Position numbers and translations under genes: made by a program | Assembly (NCBI GenBank): GCA_023168345.1 | Contig: AP025689.1 | Span: 3,864,001 to 3,928,000 of the forward strand | Direction of reading: 5' to 3' | DNA length: 64,000 nucleotides | Source: Lysinibacillus sp. PLM2 | Lineage (GTDB): Bacteria > Bacillota > Bacilli > Bacillales_A > Planococcaceae | The notes under the pieces: model-generated | Told to the model about the DNA's origin: nothing | The model's database searches: none | Seen by the model: only the letters and a program-made list of their open reading frames with translations | Shown: positions 30,363-41,081 of the stretch, piece by piece | How positions within the stretch are numbered: position 1 is the stretch's first letter | How the letters are laid out: every line of letters starts with the position of its first letter

Positions 30363-32804
30363 TTAGATTGCGTTCACAGTATCTTTTTGGCGAATAACAA
30401 ACTCACCATCTACATAATCAAAGACTACTTGCTGACCTTTTGAAACATTTCCTTTTAACAGTTCTTCAGAAAGGCGGTCTTCAACGTGTTTTTGTAAAGA
30501 GCGGCGCAATGGACGAGCACCATATTGAGGATCGTAGCCTTCGTCTGCAATTTTTTCAAGAGCAGCATCTGTAAGCTCTAATTCAATATCTTGCTCTTTC
30601 AAACGTTTTGTTAATGATGTCGCCATTAGAGAAATAATTTCTTTTAATTCATCTTTTTCTAATGAATGGAAGACAATCATTTCATCGATACGGTTTAAGA
30701 ATTCTGGACGGAATGCTTTTTTCAATTCTTCAAGCATAGTCCCTTTCATATCTTTATATTTGTCAGAGGTATCACCAACACCAAAGCCAAGATTTTTACG
30801 ATATTTCAAGGCTTCTGCACCTACATTTGACGTCATAATAACAACTGTGTTACGGAAGTCTACTTTACGTCCTTTTGAATCAGTTAAACGTCCGTCATCC
30901 AATACTTGTAGCAGAATATTGAACACATCTGGGTGCGCTTTTTCAATTTCATCAAATAACACAACTGAATATGGTTTGCGACGTACTTTTTCTGTTAGTT
31001 GACCACCTTCATCAAACCCAACATAGCCTGGAGGTGAACCAACTAGACGAGAAGTTGAATGTTTCTCCATGTATTCAGACATGTCAATTCGAATCATTGC
31101 ATCTTCATCGCCAAACATCACTTCAGCTAAAGCACGAGCAAGCTCTGTTTTACCAACACCTGTTGGCCCAAGGAAAATAAATGAACCGATTGGACGTTTT
31201 GGATCTTTCAAACCTGCACGAGCACGACGTATTGCACGTGAAATTGCTTCTACTGCTTCTGTTTGCCCGACAACACGTTTGTGTAATTCTTCTTCTAAGT
31301 TAAGCAGTTTTTCAGATTCTTCTTGAGCAATTTTTGAAACCGGAATTCCAGTCCACATTGATACGACCATAGCGATATCATCAACTGTGACTTTCGATTC
31401 CTCTTTCCCTTGTTTTTCTTTCCATGTTTTTTTCGTTTGCTCTAGCTCATCTTTAATTTTTTGTTCAGTATCACGAAGTGCAGCCGCTTTTTCAAATTCT
31501 TGACTTGATACTGCTGCATTTTTTTCGTTACGAACATTTTCTAATTTGTCTTCCAACGCTTTTAAGTTTGGCGGTACGTTAAATGAACGTAGGCGAACTT
31601 TAGAGCCAGCTTCATCGATTAAGTCAATCGCTTTATCTGGTAAGAAGCGATCTGAGATATAACGATCTGATAATTTTGCTGCCGCTTCAACGGCTTCATC
31701 AGTAATTTTTACACGGTGATGCGCTTCATAACGGTCACGTAAACCATTAATAATTTGAATTGTTTCTTCTACTGATGGTTCATCAACCTGGATTGGTTGG
31801 AATCGACGCTCTAAAGCTGCATCTTTTTCAATGTATTTACGATACTCATCTAGCGTTGTTGCACCAATACATTGTAATTCTCCACGAGCTAAGGATGGTT
31901 TTAAAATATTGGATGCATCGATCGCACCTTCTGCACCACCCGCTCCAATTAATGTATGCAATTCATCAATGAATAAAATGACATTGCCTGCTTGACGAAT
32001 TTCATCCATTACCTTTTTCAAACGATCTTCAAACTCACCACGGTATTTTGTTCCTGCTACAACCGTACCCATATCAAGCGTCATGACACGTTTGTCACGT
32101 AAGATTTCGGGCACTTCGTTATTAACGATTTGTTGAGCAAGCCCTTCCGCAATAGCCGTTTTACCTACGCCAGGCTCCCCGATTAATACTGGGTTGTTTT
32201 TTGTACGACGAGATAATACCTCAATCACTCGTGTGATTTCTTTACTACGTCCAATAACAGGATCTAAAGAGCCTTCTCTCGCAATTGCGGTTAAGTCACG
32301 AGCTAAACCATCTAGCGTTGGAGTATTTACCGATTGAGTTGGATTTGCTCCACTTTGCGTTGTATCATTATTTCCTAGTAGGAGTAATACTTGCTGACGG
32401 GCTTTATTTAAACTTACACCAGCATTTGAAAGTACTCGAGCCGCTACACCTTCACCTTCACGGATTAAGGCTAATAATATATGTTCAGTTCCAATGTATG
32501 CGTGGCCAAGCTTACGAGATTCATCTACTGACAGCTCGATTACCTTTTTAGCTCGAGGTGTATAATGAACGATTGGGCCAACGTCTTTTGTGCCTTTACC
32601 AACTAGCTCCTCGATTCCCGACTCAATCATTTGTGGGCTTACATCAATTGCCTCTAAAGCCTTTGCTGCAATTCCCCCACCTTCACGAATAAGGCCAAGA
32701 AGTATATGTTCAGTTCCAATCGATTCGTGCTTCCATCGGATAGCTTCTTCTTGTGCAAGTTGTAATACTTTTTGTGCTCGCTGTGTAAAACGATTAAACA
32801 TCAT
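30363..32804 (-). CDS. clpC: ATP-dependent Clp protease ATP-binding subunit ClpC
   Basis: Hsp100 unfoldase that feeds ClpP and recognises arginine-phosphorylated proteins, 813 residues from [14 protein letters not shown]. Double Clp N repeat, AAA-1 Walker [10 protein letters not shown], a UVR-type middle domain (about 420-460) and AAA-2 Walker [10 protein letters not shown] are present. AAGGAGAGG lies 6 bases before this ATG, and the gene overlaps the end of mcsB by 11 bases. Last gene of the CtsR operon. Confidence 0.96.
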   Translation of the reverse strand: MMFNRFTQRAQKVLQLAQEEAIRWKHESIGTEHILLGLIREGGGIAAKALEAIDVSPQMIESGIEELVGKGTKDVGPIVHYTPRAKKVIELSVDESRKLGHAYIGTEHILLALIREGEGVAARVLSNAGVSLNKARQQVLLLLGNNDTTQSGANPTQSVNTPTLDGLARDLTAIAREGSLDPVIGRSKEITRVIEVLSRRTKNNPVLIGEPGVGKTAIAEGLAQQIVNNEVPEILRDKRVMTLDMGTVVAGTKYRGEFEDRLKKVMDEIRQAGNVILFIDELHTLIGAGGAEGAIDASNILKPSLARGELQCIGATTLDEYRKYIEKDAALERRFQPIQVDEPSVEETIQIINGLRDRYEAHHRVKITDEAVEAAAKLSDRYISDRFLPDKAIDLIDEAGSKVRLRSFNVPPNLKALEDKLENVRNEKNAAVSSQEFEKAAALRDTEQKIKDELEQTKKTWKEKQGKEESKVTVDDIAMVVSMWTGIPVSKIAQEESEKLLNLEEELHKRVVGQTEAVEAISRAIRRARAGLKDPKRPIGSFIFLGPTGVGKTELARALAEVMFGDEDAMIRIDMSEYMEKHSTSRLVGSPPGYVGFDEGGQLTEKVRRKPYSVVLFDEIEKAHPDVFNILLQVLDDGRLTDSKGRKVDFRNTVVIMTSNVGAEALKYRKNLGFGVGDTSDKYKDMKGTMLEELKKAFRPEFLNRIDEMIVFHSLEKDELKEIISLMATSLTKRLKEQDIELELTDAALEKIADEGYDPQYGARPLRRSLQKHVEDRLSEELLKGNVSKGQQVVFDYVDGEFVIRQKDTVNAI

Positions 32805-33894
32805 ACTTTTCCTCTCCTTTTTCCACTGAGTTTTTAGTTTTTGCATTCAACTTTTCGCGTAATAATTTTGCTCTAAACAGGTCTCTTTCTGTTGCTTGCA
32901 GCGTAGTGCCTGCGTATTGTTGTACAAAACCTTGTTGAATTAAAATCATACATTCATTTAATATGCTTAAAGGAACGTCTTTAATAATATCTAAGTCTAT
33001 GCCTAAACGAACATTTGATAAACATGAAGCCGCCTCTTCGCTTGTCATAATCCGCGCATATCTTAATGTGCCTAGTGAACGCTGTATCCGATCTTCTAAT
33101 GCGATAGGCGCTTGTTGCATAATCAATTGTCTTGCATTTCGTTCGTTTTGAATAATTTGTTCAACTACATTTTGTAAATCGTTCAATATTTCCTCTTCCG
33201 ATTTTCCTAATGTAATCTGATTTGAAATTTGATAAATGTTCCCAAGATTTTCGCTACCCTCGCCATAAATACCTCTAACTACCATTCCTAGTCTTGTCAA
33301 CGTCTGAATAATAGCCTTCATTTGTTTAGACATTGTAAGTGCTGGTAAGTGCACCATAACTGATGCTCTTAACCCTGTGCCCACATTTGTAGGGCAGCTT
33401 GTTAAATATCCAAAGGACTCTTCAAAAGCGTACGGTATATGTTTTTCAAGGTAACGATCAAGTTGGTTGGCAAGCTCATAGGTTTCATAGAGCTGGAAGC
33501 CAGGTGATAAACATTGTATTCGCAAATGATCTTCCTCATTAACCATGACACTTATTGATTCATCATTTGAAATAACGACTGAAGCAGATTTCTCCTTTTT
33601 AGCAAGTAGTGGGCTTATTAAGTGTTTTTCCACCAGAACCTGTCTTTGTAATGCTGGCATTTCCTTAATCGTGAAATGGGAGAAAAAATGGTCCCCATTT
33701 TTACGATTTAATAGTGCCTGGGTCACTACTTGATCAATTTGTTTTGCTTCTTGTTCATCAAAACTAAGTGGGAAACGATAGCCTACTAAATTTCTAGCTA
33801 AACGTATTCTTGTACTCATGACAATGTCTGCATCAGAACCTTTTACCTCTAACCAACTTGGTCCGTCACTTTTAAGAAAATGCTCTAAATTCAT
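32794..33894 (-). CDS. mcsB: protein arginine kinase McsB
   Basis: Phosphagen-kinase-like enzyme that phosphorylates arginines on proteins and marks them for ClpCP, 366 residues. [16 protein letters not shown] and the catalytic cysteine loop [14 protein letters not shown] are conserved. Its ATG overlaps the mcsA stop codon by four bases, indicating coupling with its activator McsA. In heat shock it also inactivates CtsR. Confidence 0.95.
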   Translation of the reverse strand: MNLEHFLKSDGPSWLEVKGSDADIVMSTRIRLARNLVGYRFPLSFDEQEAKQIDQVVTQALLNRKNGDHFFSHFTIKEMPALQRQVLVEKHLISPLLAKKEKSASVVISNDESISVMVNEEDHLRIQCLSPGFQLYETYELANQLDRYLEKHIPYAFEESFGYLTSCPTNVGTGLRASVMVHLPALTMSKQMKAIIQTLTRLGMVVRGIYGEGSENLGNIYQISNQITLGKSEEEILNDLQNVVEQIIQNERNARQLIMQQAPIALEDRIQRSLGTLRYARIMTSEEAASCLSNVRLGIDLDIIKDVPLSILNECMILIQQGFVQQYAGTTLQATERDLFRAKLLREKLNAKTKNSVEKGEEKYDV

Positions 33895-34445
33895 GGTGTA
33901 TCAACACCTCCAACTTCAAGCTTACGCTCCATTTCTTTAATTTCATCTCTAAGTTTCGCAGCATCTTCAAAACGTTCTTCTACAATCGCTAACTGCAATT
34001 GTTCACGAGTTGTTTCAATCTGTTTTTTTAGTAACAAATGATTATTTTTTGAACTACCAGGTACTTTCCCATTATGTTTCGTTCCAGACTGAATTTTTTC
34101 TAGCACTTGAGGTAATTTGCTACTAAAGGTTTCATAACATTTTGGGCAACCGAGCTTACCTTCATTCAAAAATTGACGAAAGGTAAATCCACACCCTGGA
34201 CAGGAAGTGGTAGTTTGAGTGTTAGATTGTTGTTTTTCATTAGTTTCACTTTTCCATATTTGTAGACCAAACCAATTTGATACTAGTTGTGCAAGCGGAA
34301 ATTGCTCTTCATTTTGAAAATCAACATTAAATGGGTGAAATTGTGCTGCACATACCTCACAGTAATGCCTTTCACTTTTTTGACCATTGATAATTTGTGT
34401 TACCGTCACAGTCGCTTGGTTGGTTTTACAGTGTTCACAGATCAA
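33891..34445 (-). CDS. mcsA: McsA, zinc-binding activator of McsB
   Basis: 184 residues. Paired cysteines CEHC and CEVC near the N terminus and CPGC/CPKC in the middle form zinc sites; a C-terminal UVR-like helix region (FEDAAKLRDEIKEMERKL) resembles the ClpC middle domain. I chose the TTG at 34445 (GAGGTGG six bases ahead), which gives the family N terminus (TTG)-ICEHC; a GTG at 34460 falls in the ribosome binding site. It begins just after the ctsR stop. Confidence 0.93.
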   Translation of the reverse strand: MICEHCKTNQATVTVTQIINGQKSERHYCEVCAAQFHPFNVDFQNEEQFPLAQLVSNWFGLQIWKSETNEKQQSNTQTTTSCPGCGFTFRQFLNEGKLGCPKCYETFSSKLPQVLEKIQSGTKHNGKVPGSSKNNHLLLKKQIETTREQLQLAIVEERFEDAAKLRDEIKEMERKLEVGGVDTP

Positions 34446-34456
34446 GATGCGCCACC

Positions 34457-34924
34457 TCACTGGTTATCATATTTTAAAGTTGTTAACATTGCCCGTAAAA
34501 TAAACGACCTTACTTCATCTCGGATTGGTAACTGCAACCTCAGGGATGACCTATCAATGGCAGCTAACATTAATTTAGCTTCACGCTTTGAAATCACTCG
34601 TTCGTCTATTAATCGATATATGATATCTTCAGCCATAACTTGAGTCGCACCATTGTCTATTTGATTTATCATAGAATCTAATAAATCGGACTTCGAATTC
34701 GGTCGCACTCTGAATATTCGTATATAGCCACCGCCACCACGTTTACTTTCAACTAGATACCCTCTCTCAGCGGTAAACCTCGTATTTATCACGTAATTAA
34801 TCTGTGAAGGTACGCATTGGAATTTATCAGCTAATTCACTACGTTTTATCTCAATATGTCCTTGCCCTCCTAATTCGATAACACGCTTTAAATAACCTTC
34901 AATGATGTCAGATATATTTCCCAT
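34457..34924 (-). CDS. ctsR: transcriptional repressor CtsR
   Basis: Heat-shock repressor of clp genes, 155 residues. Winged helix-turn-helix with the thermosensing glycine loop KRGGGGYIRI, then a C-terminal dimerisation domain with REAKLMLAAIDR. It opens the ctsR-mcsA-mcsB-clpC operon, with its own operator upstream, so the operon is autoregulated. Confidence 0.96.
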   Translation of the reverse strand: MGNISDIIEGYLKRVIELGGQGHIEIKRSELADKFQCVPSQINYVINTRFTAERGYLVESKRGGGGYIRIFRVRPNSKSDLLDSMINQIDNGATQVMAEDIIYRLIDERVISKREAKLMLAAIDRSSLRLQLPIRDEVRSFILRAMLTTLKYDNQ

Positions 34925-34955
34925 CTTTATACCTCACCTCACTCGGTATTCTGAC

Positions 34956-34972
34956 TTTGACTATCTTTGACT
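34956..34972 (-). promoter_or_regulatory. CtsR operator
   Basis: Direct heptad repeat AGTCAAA-GAT-AGTCAAA on the minus strand, an exact match to the RGTCAAA-N3-RGTCAAA consensus of CtsR. It lies immediately after the -10 box, overlapping the expected transcription start. Confidence 0.95.
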
Positions 34973-34974
34973 TT

Positions 34975-35003
34975 ATTATATTAACGTCATTTATAAAATG
35001 CAA
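34975..35003 (-). promoter_or_regulatory. sigma-A-type promoter of the ctsR operon
   Basis: TTGCAT and TATAAT separated by 17 bases, directly upstream of the CtsR operator. Confidence 0.65.
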
Positions 35004-35085
35004 ATAAAAGAACTCGATTTTTTTATTCCGTAAATATTTGTATTGCTTTAATTTTCCCCTATTTAACTCAATAATATTAGACAAA

Positions 35086-35121
35086 AAATCCGACAAAATC
35101 TGCAGTGAGAATTTGTCGGAT
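35086..35121 (-). terminator. terminator after the small membrane protein gene
   Basis: ATCCGACAAA pairs with TTTGTCGGAT on the minus strand, followed by TTTTTG; about 10 bases after the stop codon of the 73-residue gene. Confidence 0.85.
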
Positions 35122-35128
35122 CAATGGT

Positions 35129-35350
35129 TTATTTTTGTTTGGTTTCTATATCTTTTTTCGGATCTATTTTATGCTCATCGTGAGGGAATAGTACAGCAGA
35201 TAGTAGTCCAGAAAAAAGAGTGGCACTAATGGTGATTAAGGCTTTATGATACGTCGATACTTCAGGGTAATAATTTGTTAACATAAATATTGCTGCAATC
35301 GCTACGATAATCATCGTCGGCACAACATATTTTGTTCTCTTCTTCCACAT
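35129..35350 (-). CDS. small two-helix membrane protein, unknown function
   Basis: 73 residues with two membrane helices (about 8-25 and 36-55) and a charged C-terminal tail (HDEHKIDPKKDIETK). AAGGAAG stands 8 bases before the ATG and a good terminator follows, which supports a real gene. I do not recognise the family. It stands alone between the CtsR operon and hemAT. Confidence 0.7.
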   Translation of the reverse strand: MWKKRTKYVVPTMIIVAIAAIFMLTNYYPEVSTYHKALITISATLFSGLLSAVLFPHDEHKIDPKKDIETKQK

Positions 35351-35592
35351 ATATATGACTTCCTTTTCAGCTTTATATATTTCATTTTCTTAAACCTAAA
35401 TTAAACTCAAAAGTATTTTACAATGTACACAACTGAAATACAAATTCTCCTCCCGTAACCATCCTATCAATATTGCGCACACTATTGATAGAAAAAGATA
35501 GATTTTGCACAATTTGAATTAGTATAATAATAATTAGTAATCACTAATCTTCACATGTCTTTGATTAAAATTTACTTAATAAGGAGAATTAC

Positions 35593-36903
35593 ATGATTCG
35601 TTTATTCAATAAAACAAATCAATCCAATTTAATAGAGTTAAAAACAGAACAATTTATAAACAACGTCCAACTGGATGTTGGGAAATATCCTAATTTAACA
35701 AAACAGCTTCAGCTAATCCAACTAACAAAAGAAGATTTAGCAATATTAAAACAGCTTGAACCATTATCGAATGAATTTATTCCGATGATGGTAAACGAAT
35801 TTTATTCTGCATTAACATTAAGCGATCACCTAATCAATATTATTAATGAACACTCTAAAATTGAGCGATTAAAAGTCACTCTAACAAAGCATTTAAAAGA
35901 TATATTCAAGGGACAAATCAATAGAGAGTATATCGAGGAACGTAATGCTATTGCCCATACACATGTAAGAATCGGATTAGAATCCAATTGGTATATCGGT
36001 TCTTTCCAATCATTAATGACAACTTTTATTTATTTTATAAACGATTTACAGTTGTCAAAGGATGATACTGCTCGTGCGATAAATGCCTTTTCAAAGATTA
36101 TTAACTTTGAACAACAGCTTGTGATTCAGGCGTACGATCTTGAACAACAACGCATTCGTGAACAAAATGAAAAAGTGAAAATGTCGCTCATTTCAACAAT
36201 TCAAAACACCGCAGAGGAGCTAAATGCCATAAGCGAAGAAACAACAGCATCACTCCAGCTTATTACTGCTCAATCAGAAAATATTTCTACTGCAACAAAG
36301 CAAGGATTAAGTTTTGTCGCGGAAACGGAAGAGAAGTCTTCTTTAGGAACACAGCACCTTGAGAAACAAACTCAATTAATGAATATTATTATTGAAAGTG
36401 TCGACATTTTAGAATCATCCATGCATAAATTAAGTGATTCCTCTAAGAAAATTACAGAGATCGTAGGACTTGTGACTGGCATTGCAGATCAAACGAACTT
36501 ACTTGCTTTAAATGCATCTATTGAGGCGGCTCGTGCAGGGGAACACGGTAAAGGCTTTGCTGTAGTTGCAGAGGAAGTTCGAAAATTGGCAGAGGAAACA
36601 AAAAATGCTGTACAAAATGTTTCAACTTTAATTAAAGAAACAGAAAACAATATTACAAACATGACCGGAGCAGTAACCCACGTTGATAAGCAAGTTCATT
36701 TAAGCGTGGAGGCCCAACAACGATTAGCTGAATCCTTTAAATCAATCGCCCAGTCTGTTTCAGGTATTAAAGATCAATATTCCAACACGACAAAAGATAT
36801 TAATGAAATTTCCAATCACTTAGCTGAGTTAGCAGATAGTGCAACTTTCGTTTCATCTTCATCAGATTCCTTAGTAAGTGTGTTACATGATTTAACAGAT
36901 TAA
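35593..36903 (+). CDS. HemAT-like globin-coupled aerotaxis transducer
   Basis: Soluble haem-based oxygen sensor for chemotaxis, 436 residues. An N-terminal protoglobin domain (about 30-190) holds the likely proximal haem histidine in AHTHVRIGL (H124) and the distal tyrosine in NEFYSAL (Y71). The C-terminal half is an MCP signalling coiled coil with the hairpin tip IADQTNLLALNASIEAARAG. No membrane segments. AAGGAG precedes the ATG. It is monocistronic with a strong terminator; two inverted repeats precede it. Confidence 0.93.
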   Translation: MIRLFNKTNQSNLIELKTEQFINNVQLDVGKYPNLTKQLQLIQLTKEDLAILKQLEPLSNEFIPMMVNEFYSALTLSDHLINIINEHSKIERLKVTLTKHLKDIFKGQINREYIEERNAIAHTHVRIGLESNWYIGSFQSLMTTFIYFINDLQLSKDDTARAINAFSKIINFEQQLVIQAYDLEQQRIREQNEKVKMSLISTIQNTAEELNAISEETTASLQLITAQSENISTATKQGLSFVAETEEKSSLGTQHLEKQTQLMNIIIESVDILESSMHKLSDSSKKITEIVGLVTGIADQTNLLALNASIEAARAGEHGKGFAVVAEEVRKLAEETKNAVQNVSTLIKETENNITNMTGAVTHVDKQVHLSVEAQQRLAESFKSIAQSVSGIKDQYSNTTKDINEISNHLAELADSATFVSSSSDSLVSVLHDLTD

Positions 36904-36908
36904 TATAT

Positions 36909-36943
36909 AAAGGGAGTTCGATTTTTATCGAACTCCCTTTTTT
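36909..36943. terminator. bidirectional terminator between hemAT and the thioesterase gene
   Basis: AAAGGGAGTTCGAT pairs with ATCGAACTCCCTTT and is followed by T on the plus strand; the convergent gene on the minus strand ends right at it. Confidence 0.9.
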
Positions 36944-37419
36944 TACTTATTGTTATTTCGTCTTTCCAATCTTTGTTGTCTTCGTTGCAGTCCTTTTTCG
37001 TAAAGAACCTTCTCCTCTTCCGTTTCAGGGTAAATTTTAGGTACCGGAATCGGATTCCCCTTACTGTCGATTGCAACAGTTGTTACAAAGGATTCTGTTG
37101 TAATTTTTTGCTCACCAGTTCGGAAATTAAGAGCTTTTACTATTACATAGACCTCCATTGATGTTGATCCAGTTGAGGTTACGATTGCTTCTAGCTCTAA
37201 AATATCTCCAACATTGGCCGGAGAGACAAAATCAACAGAGTCAAATGCAGCTGTGACGATTTCACTTTTTGCGTGTTTCATACTTGCAATGGCTGCTACC
37301 TCGTCAATATAGGCTAATACCTTTCCTCCAAAAATGGAAAGATGATGATTTGTATCTGGTGGTAATACAAGTCTTGATTGAATCGTCCTTGACTGTTTCA
37401 TTGGTACAGCATTTTCCAT
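36943..37419 (-). CDS. acyl-CoA thioesterase, hotdog fold (YkhA-like)
   Basis: 158 residues from the ATG at 37419 (AAGGATG nine bases ahead). The pattern DTNHHLSIFGGKVLAYIDEVA is the typical N/D-H-x-G hotdog motif of the acyl-CoA thioester hydrolase (BFIT/BACH) family, and TAAFDSVDFVSPANVGD follows. Probably hydrolyses medium- or long-chain acyl-CoA. It stands after the next aldehyde dehydrogenase gene on the same strand, 42 bases away, and may be cotranscribed. Confidence 0.88.
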   Translation of the reverse strand: MENAVPMKQSRTIQSRLVLPPDTNHHLSIFGGKVLAYIDEVAAIASMKHAKSEIVTAAFDSVDFVSPANVGDILELEAIVTSTGSTSMEVYVIVKALNFRTGEQKITTESFVTTVAIDSKGNPIPVPKIYPETEEEKVLYEKGLQRRQQRLERRNNNK

Positions 37420-37460
37420 AGATAAGTACATCCTTTATTGTTTTATTCATTAGTATTTCT

Positions 37461-38888
37461 CTAAATGGTTGTTTTGATCGTAATGAATTTCAAATCCGTC
37501 ATTTCCTGTATTGCGTATTTAATTCCTTCACGCCCATAGCCACTATTTTTCATCCCTCCATATGGCATGTTATCCACACGGAAAGTCGGAATATCATTAA
37601 TAACAATTGCACCTGCTTCTAATTCATCAGCAGCTTTGAGAGCATCTGTTAGTACATTTGTATAAATCCCTGCATTTAATCCTAAATCCGATGCATTTAC
37701 AAGCTCTATCGCTTCATCTAATGTTTTGTATGGTACTAGGGATACGATTGGAGCAAAGGTTTCCAAGCACACGACTTTCATGTTTGGAGTTACATTTGTC
37801 ATTACTGTTGGCGTCATCCATCGTTCCGAGAATTCTGCTCCTGTTGCCACTTGTGCACCTTGTTCTTTCGCTTCTTCAATCCATTGCTTAATTCTATTCA
37901 CTTCTTTTGGGTGAATCATTGCACTTACGTCTGTTAAAGGGTCTAGGGGATCACCCACTTTTAACTTCTTCGTTTCTTCAATAAACGCTTTAGAAAATTC
38001 ATCATAAATTGATTCATGAACATAGACACGCTGTAGTGAGATACAAACTTGGCCTGCAAAACCAAAGGCTCCACCTACACATCGGGAAACTATTTTTTCA
38101 ATAGGCGTACTCGGTTCCACAATGACAGCTGCGTTGGATCCAAGCTCTAATGTAACTTTTCTCAAACCGATTTTTTCTTTAATTTTAAGCCCTACAGCAC
38201 CACTACCTGTGAAAGTAACCTTTTTTACATACGGATGAGTTATAAGGGTATCACTTAGCTCTCCACCAGAACCTGTTACAATTTGTAATGCCCCATCCGG
38301 TAAACCAGCCTCTTTAAAGATTTCCGCCATTACTAATGCACTTAAAGGTGTTTGAGTTGCCGGCTTTAATACTACAGTATTCCCAACTGCAAAAGCTGGT
38401 CCTAATTTATGAGCAACTAAATTAAAAGGAAAGTTAAAAGGTGTAATTGCTGAAACAACACCTACTGGTACACGTTTTGTATAACCGATTCGATCTTTCA
38501 CACCAGGCGCAGCGTCCATAGGAACTGTTTCACCCATTGATTGTTTTGCGGCTTCTGCCGAAAATTGATAAGTCGCAATAGTACGGTCAATTTCAGTCAA
38601 TGCGGCAGAAATCGGCTTTCCTGCTTCTTTTGCTAGTATTTCAGCAAACTCATTTTTACGGCTTCGCATAATATCTACAACTTTATATAATATTTCCGCT
38701 CGTTCATATGCCGTTGTCTTTTTAAATGCTAGAAACGCTTTGTGCGCCCCTTCAATTGCATTTTCAACATCTGTAACAGATGCCTTTGCAACCTTTGCAA
38801 TAGACTCTCCAGAATAAGGCGATGTTAATTCGTAGGAATTCTTTGTATCCATCCATTCACCATTTATCCATAATTTCGTTTCCTTCAA
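37461..38888 (-). CDS. NAD(P)-dependent aldehyde dehydrogenase
   Basis: ALDH superfamily oxidoreductase, 475 residues from the TTG at 38888 (GGGGGTG nine bases ahead); a TTG five codons upstream is possible. Active-site glutamate in VTLELGSNAAVIV and nucleophilic cysteine in GFAGQVCISLQRV. This FAGQVC...QR variant is common in lactaldehyde/succinate-semialdehyde/glyceraldehyde-type enzymes of Bacillus; the substrate cannot be set from sequence. Confidence 0.9.
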   Translation of the reverse strand: MKETKLWINGEWMDTKNSYELTSPYSGESIAKVAKASVTDVENAIEGAHKAFLAFKKTTAYERAEILYKVVDIMRSRKNEFAEILAKEAGKPISAALTEIDRTIATYQFSAEAAKQSMGETVPMDAAPGVKDRIGYTKRVPVGVVSAITPFNFPFNLVAHKLGPAFAVGNTVVLKPATQTPLSALVMAEIFKEAGLPDGALQIVTGSGGELSDTLITHPYVKKVTFTGSGAVGLKIKEKIGLRKVTLELGSNAAVIVEPSTPIEKIVSRCVGGAFGFAGQVCISLQRVYVHESIYDEFSKAFIEETKKLKVGDPLDPLTDVSAMIHPKEVNRIKQWIEEAKEQGAQVATGAEFSERWMTPTVMTNVTPNMKVVCLETFAPIVSLVPYKTLDEAIELVNASDLGLNAGIYTNVLTDALKAADELEAGAIVINDIPTFRVDNMPYGGMKNSGYGREGIKYAIQEMTDLKFITIKTTI

Positions 38889-39005
38889 TTCGAACACCCC
38901 CAAATTTCTTTATGTCTATTTTAGCACTTGTTTACATTTGAAAAGAAATAAAGTAACTTGACAAATGAAGTTATTATTCGTTTTTAATTTCCACCAAATT
39001 TACCA

Positions 39006-39043
39006 ATAAAAAAGGCTTTTTACATTATTCTGTAAAAAGCCTT
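39006..39043 (-). terminator. terminator after the DUF779 gene
   Basis: AAGGCTTTTTACA pairs with TGTAAAAAGCCTT on the minus strand followed by TTTTTATTGG, nine bases after the stop codon. Confidence 0.9.
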
Positions 39044-39052
39044 GCCATCAAT

Positions 39053-39412
39053 TTAAATTAAACCTAACTCTAGCATCTCTTCTTTTGTAAATGCTCGGGA
39101 CCTTGTTAAAAATCTTTTCCCATGAACACCTTCTAAAGAGAACATTCCTCCACGGCCATCTACAACATCAATAATTAGCTGCGTATGCTTCCAATATTCG
39201 AATTGACTTTTATGCATATAAAATTTTGCTCCACCAATTTCACCCATCAGCACGTCTTGACTACCAAGAATTAAATCTCCCTCTGGATAACACATTGGGC
39301 TTGATCCATCACAGCAACCACCTGATTGATGAAACATCACTGGTCCATGCTGTTCCTTTAATTTTTCGATTAACGCAAGTGCTTCTTCCGTTGCAATTAC
39401 ACGTTCTACCAC
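39053..39412 (-). CDS. DUF779 family protein
   Basis: 119 residues, from a GTG seven bases after GGGGG. The central SGGCCDGSSPMCYPEGD motif with two adjacent cysteines plus one is the family hallmark and may bind metal. Genes of this family often sit beside aldehyde dehydrogenases, as here: 148 bases after an aldehyde dehydrogenase gene on the same strand. The function is not established; an accessory role to the dehydrogenase is inferred from context. Confidence 0.85.
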   Translation of the reverse strand: MVERVIATEEALALIEKLKEQHGPVMFHQSGGCCDGSSPMCYPEGDLILGSQDVLMGEIGGAKFYMHKSQFEYWKHTQLIIDVVDGRGGMFSLEGVHGKRFLTRSRAFTKEEMLELGLI

Positions 39413-39560
39413 TTGCTAGCCCCCTTTAAATCAATTCCACCTTTGCAAAAGACAAGATATTTTTAACAGCTGGATATACAATATTCTATGAAACTCTCAC
39501 GATTTTATTTCTTAGGCTAGGGCTTTTTTGCGAACAAACAGCTTTATTAAAAATAATAGA

Positions 39561-41081
39561 TTAGAAGAATCCTAATTTATTTTGGCTGTAGCTTACAAGT
39601 AGGTTTTTCGTTTGTTGATAGTGTTCAAGCATCATTTTATGGTTTTCACGACCTACACCAGACATTTTGTATCCACCGAATGCTGCATGGGCTGGATATG
39701 CATGATAGCAATTTGTCCATACGCGTCCAGCTTGGATTTCTCTACCGAAGCGATAGGCAGTATTAATATCACGCGTCCAAACACCTGCACCTAAACCGTA
39801 TAAAGTATCGTTTGCAATTTCAAGTGCTTCTTCCTTCGTTTTGAATGTTGTAACAGCTACAACAGGCCCAAAGATTTCTTCTTGGAAAATGCGCATTTTA
39901 TTATTCCCTTTAAATACTGTTGGCTTAATGTAGTAGCCTTCAGTAAAATCGCCACCTAAATCGTTCTTTTCTCCACCGATTAATACTTCTGCTCCTTCTT
40001 GTTTACCAATTTCTAAATAGGACAGAATTTTTTCCATTTGTTCTGATGATGCTTGAGCGCCCATCATAGTGTTTGGATCAAGTGGGTTACCTGTTTTAAT
40101 CGCAGCAACACGCGCAAGCGCCTTTTCCATGAACTTATCATAGATAGATTCTTGAATTAATGCACGGGAAGGACAAGTACATACCTCGCCTTGGTTTAAT
40201 GCAAATAAGACAAATCCTTCGACCGCTTTATCTAAAAATGCATCATCTTCATCCATAACATCCTCGAAGAAAATATTTGGTGATTTTCCACCTAACTCTA
40301 ATGTTACTGGGATTAAATTTTGTGATGCATATTGCATAATTAAACGACCAGTCGTTGTTTCACCTGTGAATGCTACTTTACCGATTCGAGGATTTGATGC
40401 TAGCGGTTTTCCAGCTTCTAAACCAAATCCATTTACGATGTTTACAACACCTGGTGGTAATAAATCTTCAATTAACTCCATTAGTACTAAAATCGATGAA
40501 GGAGTTTGTTCAGCTGGTTTTAATACAACACAGTTACCAGCTGCTAGAGCAGGTGCTAGTTTCCAAACTGCCATAAGCAGCGGGAAGTTCCAAGGAATAA
40601 TTTGCCCAACTACACCAATTGGCTCATGGAAATGATAAGCAACTGTATCTTCATCAATTTGAGAAATCCCACCCTCTTGTGCACGAATTGCACCAGCAAA
40701 GTAGCGGAAATGGTCAACTGCAAGAGGTAAGTCAGCATTTAATGTTTCACGAACTGCTTTACCATTTTCCCACGTTTCGGCAATTGCAAGTAACTCTAAG
40801 TTAGCTTCGATACGATCAGCAATTTTATTTAAAATATTTGCTCTTTCTGTTGGCGATGTTTTACCCCAAGCATCTTTCGCAGCATGTGCAGCGTCTAGCG
40901 CTAGTTCAATGTCTTCTTCTGTTGAACGAGCCACTTGTGTAAATACTTGTCCAGTGACGGGTGTTACATTGTCAAAATATTGGCCTTTTACTGGAGGAGT
41001 CCATTTTCCATTAATATAGTTGTCATATCTTTCTTTAAAATTCACAATTGCCCCTTCAGTGTTAGGAAATGCATAAACCAT
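39561..41081 (-). CDS. aldehyde dehydrogenase (AldA/AcoD type)
   Basis: 506 residues. Active-site glutamate in [22 protein letters not shown] and catalytic cysteine in [15 protein letters not shown]; the C-terminal [20 protein letters not shown] and [16 protein letters not shown] end are those of the acetaldehyde/chloroacetaldehyde dehydrogenase subgroup found beside DUF779. GGGGAGAG precedes the ATG. Likely oxidises acetaldehyde or similar aldehydes to the acid with NAD+. An inverted repeat in the 5' region may regulate it. Confidence 0.92.
   Translation of the reverse strand: MVYAFPNTEGAIVNFKERYDNYINGKWTPPVKGQYFDNVTPVTGQVFTQVARSTEEDIELALDAAHAAKDAWGKTSPTERANILNKIADRIEANLELLAIAETWENGKAVRETLNADLPLAVDHFRYFAGAIRAQEGGISQIDEDTVAYHFHEPIGVVGQIIPWNFPLLMAVWKLAPALAAGNCVVLKPAEQTPSSILVLMELIEDLLPPGVVNIVNGFGLEAGKPLASNPRIGKVAFTGETTTGRLIMQYASQNLIPVTLELGGKSPNIFFEDVMDEDDAFLDKAVEGFVLFALNQGEVCTCPSRALIQESIYDKFMEKALARVAAIKTGNPLDPNTMMGAQASSEQMEKILSYLEIGKQEGAEVLIGGEKNDLGGDFTEGYYIKPTVFKGNNKMRIFQEEIFGPVVAVTTFKTKEEALEIANDTLYGLGAGVWTRDINTAYRFGREIQAGRVWTNCYHAYPAHAAFGGYKMSGVGRENHKMMLEHYQQTKNLLVSYSQNKLGFF

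Noticed and set aside
35506-35528. TTGCAC...TATAAT promoter before hemAT
   Set aside because: Only 11 bases between the boxes, too short for a sigma-A promoter; the true -35 could not be placed.
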